From G963666935 sp963666935 (lineage in GTDB: Bacteria > Bacillota > Clostridia > Christensenellales > CAG-138), in the NCBI GenBank assembly GCA_963666935.1, contig OY762936.1:434001-498000 (forward strand): a DNA stretch of 64,000 nt, written 5' to 3'. Positions 60,549 through 64,000 of the stretch are shown here, piece by piece. Positions within the stretch are counted from its first letter, which is position 1. The number at the start of each line of letters is the position of its first letter. Below the pieces are notes generated by a model that did not search any database, had not been told where the DNA came from, and saw nothing but the letters and a program-made list of their open reading frames with translations. A program made the translations under genes and the position numbers.

Positions 60549-61484
60549 TTATCTGCGACGTCCGCCCCCCGAGGATAGGTCGTATGCTGCTATGCACAAA
60601 TCGCCGCAGACCACTGCGTTTTGCAAGGCATTGGCCACCGCGTTCACCATTCCGGCGGAAGAGAATGTAGCCCCGGATACAGCATCGACTTGCAAGGACT
60701 GGTCTGAAATAATGGTATCTAAGATGGATTTTGCGTAGCTGAAATACTGCGGCGTTTCATTTTCGCTCAGCACGGAAATTCCTGTCACCTGCCCGCCCAA
60801 AACGGTGACGGATACCATGATGTTGCCGTTATAGCCGGTCGCAGAGCCTTCATACGTTCCATCTTTGAGCTGCGCGCCGGAAAATAGGGCCGTGGCTTGT
60901 TCGATCACGCCGGAAAGCTGGCCTTGGTCCGATGGTGCCGGGGTTGCAGGCGCGGGAGTGGTAACCGGAGGGGTGGTGCTGCCCGCATCGGAAGGAGGCA
61001 TCGAAGCGGCTGCGCTGAATTTTTCCGGAACCTCGATGACCACAAGCTGGGTTTCGTCGGCCGCACTTTTCGGAAAGAGCTGATTATCTATTTGAATGCC
61101 TACATCAAGAAGATGAATGGCCAGCAGGCCGATCATAACCACCGTAAGCACGCGGTGTACGGGCATCCATGTTTTTTTGAATTTTTTGCGCAGCAGATAG
61201 TAGCTTGCCGCCAGCAGAATCGCAACGGCAAAACAGGCGGTGCCCCAGTTCCATGTAAAAAGCACCGGCGCAATCATGGCATCCAATATGTTGACGGATG
61301 CAAAATTGCCCGCCAGAATACCATGCAAAAGTCCGGTTAAAATCAGCAGCTTTCCGGAGGGAATATGGTGCTTTGAAAAAAAACGGTTCAGCTTTTTGAT
61401 TTTGCTGATCCTCGCAATGTACTTCAAAGCTGTAATGGCGGTGAAAACCACCGCAAGCCAGGCCAATATTTGGCTAAGCAGCAT
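60549..61484 (-). CDS. Membrane protein with FMN-binding domain
   Basis: A 311-residue protein. N-terminal four to five helices with His residues in a cytochrome-like or ferric-reductase-like frame (ILTGLLHGILAG, MPVHRVLTVVMIGLLAIHLL), a Thr/Pro linker, then an FMN-binding domain with VDAVSGATFSS, where Thr is the covalent FMN site. It could carry electrons from the membrane to an extracellular flavin. No ApbE flavin transferase lies in the window. Confidence 0.85.
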   Translation of the reverse strand: MLLSQILAWLAVVFTAITALKYIARISKIKKLNRFFSKHHIPSGKLLILTGLLHGILAGNFASVNILDAMIAPVLFTWNWGTACFAVAILLAASYYLLRKKFKKTWMPVHRVLTVVMIGLLAIHLLDVGIQIDNQLFPKSAADETQLVVIEVPEKFSAAASMPPSDAGSTTPPVTTPAPATPAPSDQGQLSGVIEQATALFSGAQLKDGTYEGSATGYNGNIMVSVTVLGGQVTGISVLSENETPQYFSYAKSILDTIISDQSLQVDAVSGATFSSAGMVNAVANALQNAVVCGDLCIAAYDLSSGGGRRR

Positions 61485-61720
61485 ATGCGATCTCCAGTTC
61501 CATGTTATTTGATATAGAAAATGATAGCATTAAAAGATGGTTTGATTTAGGCATGGATGCAACAATATTTCTGAACTTATTCTTAAAAACACACAAAAAG
61601 TACACAAATAATTGGACGGGCCCGCTTTTTGGCCGCCAGGCAAAAAGGACAAATAGCCTTCACTGTATAGGAGGCCAAGCTATGGCCCGGGCGGGAAGAG
61701 GCGTTTAATGGTGTTTATAA

Positions 61721-62545
61721 TCAGCTTGATTTGGAGGCGGTAATTTCAAACTGGGAGGCGGCTTTGGAAACATAGTACGGAGTCCAAACGGAATCCTTGG
61801 CAGAATCTTCGATCTGTTTCCCGCTGCAGCTGAGCGAAATTCCCTCGGGCGTGTTGAGGATAATCCGAAAGTCCGAAATAGGTGCGTAGTTTAAATCCGT
61901 GCTGGTGGCGTCCAGCACCCAGCCGTTTTCATAATAGGCGGCGATGGGAAAGGCGCAGGGAAGCAGGGCGGTTTTCTTATCCGCAAAGCCGAAATCCTCG
62001 GATTTCGGAATGGCGACGGTAAATTGGATGAGGAGCAGACAGGCTTCACCCGTGCGCAGCTCGTTGATCAGGGGCACGTTGAGAATGTCACCCGCTTCGC
62101 CGGTGATGGTGTAGTAGTTGACATAGCTATTTAATGCTACGCGCTGGATGGTCATGCAGCCAGGAGACGCTGTGTTGGGGTAGAGGTGAAGACGGATGGC
62201 GTAAAGGGTATCGGGAGAGGTGTTCAGGTAATGCAGTTCCAGCGTTCCCACTAGTACCCGGCTTTCCCAGTCCAGATCTAGCCGTGCCTTGTAAAGGCTG
62301 CGGGTAAGCGGGCTTGTACGCACGGCAGCGGTGGGAATGGGAGAAGCAACGGTGGGCGCGGAAGAAGCATTAGGTGCGGAGGGAGCGTTGGGTGCGGCCG
62401 TTGCTGTGGGAAGCGGAGTCTGCCCGGCGGGCTGCGCTTCGCCGCCGCGGTTCCAAAAAATAAGAACCAGCGCCAGCCCCGTCACAACGATAGCCAGCAC
62501 AGGAAGGATCCACATTCGTTTTCTACGCGGAACGCTCTTTTTCAT
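61721..62545 (-). CDS. Exported protein, M1-peptidase-N-terminus-like
   Basis: An AAAGAGGTG site precedes the ATG; 274 residues. One N-terminal transmembrane anchor, an Ala/Pro/Thr linker, then a beta-sandwich with YKARLDLDWESRVLVGTLEL and RLHLYPNTASPG that resembles the first domain of M1 aminopeptidases. The zinc-binding domain is absent, so enzymatic activity is unlikely. 61485-61720 and 62546-62860 show no gene. Confidence 0.7.
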   Translation of the reverse strand: MKKSVPRRKRMWILPVLAIVVTGLALVLIFWNRGGEAQPAGQTPLPTATAAPNAPSAPNASSAPTVASPIPTAAVRTSPLTRSLYKARLDLDWESRVLVGTLELHYLNTSPDTLYAIRLHLYPNTASPGCMTIQRVALNSYVNYYTITGEAGDILNVPLINELRTGEACLLLIQFTVAIPKSEDFGFADKKTALLPCAFPIAAYYENGWVLDATSTDLNYAPISDFRIILNTPEGISLSCSGKQIEDSAKDSVWTPYYVSKAASQFEITASKSS

Positions 62546-62860
62546 TGTGCACCTCTTTTGCTATTATAACATAATTTAGCTGCCCGGATATCCTCGAAAT
62601 GCGGCCGGTTACATGCAAAAGCCCACAGAACGAGGCGAAGCCCAGAAAGCGGAGCGGACCTGCGCCGCAGGGTTTCAAGCGATTTCAGACAGAGGAGGGC
62701 GGCATCCCGGCGCGATTCCAATCGGCGACAACATAGAAAGCGCCAGATCCTGCCGCCTAGGCGGATTGGGATTATTTGTGGGCAGCCAGCCGCTATATAT
62801 TGCTGAACTTTTAAACGTTGTATGATATACTAAAAATAAGATTATGAGTGGGGTTTGAAT

Positions 62861-64000
62861 ATGCTCAGGTGCAGTTTTTCCAGTGATTCCGCGATGATGA
62901 ACGTGACGCCGGTTCAAAATATTTTCATCATTGAATACATGCCCAAAGCGCCGGACGACTATGTGAAGGTATACCTTTACGGGCTGATGCAGTGCTGCTG
63001 CCGCGCGATGGAAGGGGCGGATATAGAGTTTGCGCTGGGGCTGAGTGGGCAGAAAATCGTGGAGGCCATGCTCTACTGGCAGCAGCAGGGACTTTTGGCC
63101 ATACGCTCGGACGACCCCTTGGAAGTGGAATATAAAAATATTGCGGCGGCGGTGCCCGTGGGCGGCGGCGTGCGCAGATATGGCGAACTGGTAAAGGCTT
63201 TACAGGACGTGGTGGGAACCCGGGTTTTGACCCCCGCGGAGTTGAACAAGATATACGACTGGATTGAGATTTTCGGCTTTGAAGAAGCTGCGGCAGTTCT
63301 GCTGATCAAGCACTGCGTGGAGAAAAATGGCGTTCGCGTTAAGATCCAGTATATGGACAAAACGGCGAAATCCTGGGCGGATGCGGGCATTCTCACCGCC
63401 ACGGACGCCGAGGCACACCTTGCCGCGCAAAGCGAGCGGCGCAACGGCGCCCAGGGAATTCTCAGGCGCTGGCGCAAAAACCGCAGCGCTACGCAGGACG
63501 AGATGGAGCTTTACAGAAAATGGACGGAGGAATGGTGCATGACCGGCGAGGAGATCCTTGCGGCCTGTCCCGCCATGACAGCGGCGGAAAAGCCCTCCTT
63601 CGCCTATCTTAACAGCATATTAGAAAACGCGCGGCTTACCGGCACGGTAAAAGAGTACATCAGCGCCCAGGATGCCATCGCCGAACTGGCACGCCAGGTC
63701 TTTTTGCGGGCGGGACTCAAAAAGAATCCCACTTCCGCGCAAAAGGAGCAGGTGGAGATCTGGTCTCGGGCATGGCATATGGATGCGGAGCTCATTTTGC
63801 TGGCGGCAGATTACGCGGCGGATTCCTCGACCCCATTTGCGGAGATCCGCAGGCTACTAACAGAGTGGCACGAAAAGGGCGTTCGCGGCGTGGCGGCGGC
63901 TCGGCGGGAATATGAGAGCGGAAAAGCGCAAAAGCGTCACCGGGGCGCGCAGGTCTCCCACTCCATGGATTACCCACAGCGCAAGTATACGGCGGATGAC
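62861..64000 (+). CDS. DnaD-domain protein (partial)
   Basis: The ATG at 62861 follows GTGGGG. At least 380 residues, cut by the window end. An N-terminal winged-helix domain (NVTPVQNIFIIEYMPKAPDD, VKVYLYGLMQCC) is followed by DnaD-like helical domains (LNKIYDWIEIFGFEEAAAVL and WTEEWCMTGEEILAACPAMT). Such proteins help start DNA replication in Bacillota by loading the helicase. A dnaC-type loader gene usually follows. Confidence 0.88.
   Translation, partial: MLRCSFSSDSAMMNVTPVQNIFIIEYMPKAPDDYVKVYLYGLMQCCCRAMEGADIEFALGLSGQKIVEAMLYWQQQGLLAIRSDDPLEVEYKNIAAAVPVGGGVRRYGELVKALQDVVGTRVLTPAELNKIYDWIEIFGFEEAAAVLLIKHCVEKNGVRVKIQYMDKTAKSWADAGILTATDAEAHLAAQSERRNGAQGILRRWRKNRSATQDEMELYRKWTEEWCMTGEEILAACPAMTAAEKPSFAYLNSILENARLTGTVKEYISAQDAIAELARQVFLRAGLKKNPTSAQKEQVEIWSRAWHMDAELILLAADYAADSSTPFAEIRRLLTEWHEKGVRGVAAARREYESGKAQKRHRGAQVSHSMDYPQRKYTADD

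Noticed and set aside
1..64000. CRISPR arrays and rRNA genes
   Set aside because: Reading both strands I found no regularly spaced 24-40 bp repeats with unique spacers and no rRNA-like sequence; only the two tRNA-Ser genes are intact RNA genes.

Overview
The window looks like the chromosome of an anaerobic member of the Bacillota, class Clostridia. Supporting genes are an agr-type peptide quorum-sensing locus, a DnaD-domain protein, a YugP-type peptidase, a sortase, an ABC-F ribosome protection gene and strong AGGAGG ribosome binding sites. The genus cannot be told from sequence alone. The right part (about 50.4-64 kb) is G+C-richer, compact and reads as core chromosome. Most of 3-50 kb is more A+T-rich and is an accessory region built next to a tRNA-Ser gene.

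Layout. 1-1.87 kb, minus strand: a membrane protein, AgrB, a 42-residue cyclic-peptide precursor too short to be found by length, and the start of a probable sensor kinase that runs off the edge. 2.1-3.0 kb: a lipoprotein M15 peptidase. 3.1-3.75 kb: remnants (a tRNA-Ser fragment, an integrase tail) and an SOS-type promoter. 3.7-27.8 kb: a temperate prophage with a lambda-like switch (frameshifted repressor, Cro-like gene, TCACC/GGTGA operators), replication genes, packaging genes, portal, scaffold, capsid, a short-tail type structural set (no tape measure or tail tube gene seen), two receptor-binding proteins sharing an N-terminus, a lysin combining a subtilase-like and an NlpC/P60 domain, and holin genes. 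27.8-34.3 kb: decayed cargo (flavoprotein, Rieske, MobC, serine recombinase and phage-type remnants), a lipoprotein, a methyltransferase, a conserved hypothetical gene and a tyrosine integrase.

34.3-41.7 kb: two 515-bp direct repeats, exactly 6,824 bp apart, bracket a cyclic-di-GMP cassette (REC-PAS-HD-GYP phosphodiesterase, 7TM-PAS-GGDEF-EAL protein, a truncated paralogue) and a broken phage toxin-domain gene. 41.6-45.4 kb: a metal and oxidative-stress group (broken ZIP transporter, CDF transporter with NifX-like tail, peroxiredoxin, DUF134 regulator, two Gly/Cys-rich proteins) with a direct-repeat operator. 45.8-50.3 kb: a patatin-like lipase, then a two-gene unit of a seven-repeat FG-GAP propeller and a clostripain-like (C11, caspase-clan) protease, neither with a signal peptide. 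50.4-50.6 kb: tRNA-Ser(GCU) and tRNA-Ser(UGA).

The 3-prime end of tRNA-Ser(GCU), TGGCGGAGAAGGAGGGATTC, recurs in exact or decayed form at about 2.04, 31.6, 34.3, 34.5, 41.1, 41.3 and 47.3 kb. The simplest reading is repeated integration of mobile elements at this tRNA, leaving serial attachment-site scars and truncated genes at each junction. Right of the tRNAs come an SPFH/zinc-ribbon/TPM operon, a YugP peptidase, a sortase, argS-serS, an ABC-F gene with a leader attenuator, an FMN-binding membrane protein, an exported protein and a DnaD-domain gene cut by the window end. The best candidate for an undescribed system is the FG-GAP propeller plus C11 protease pair beside the tRNA hotspot.
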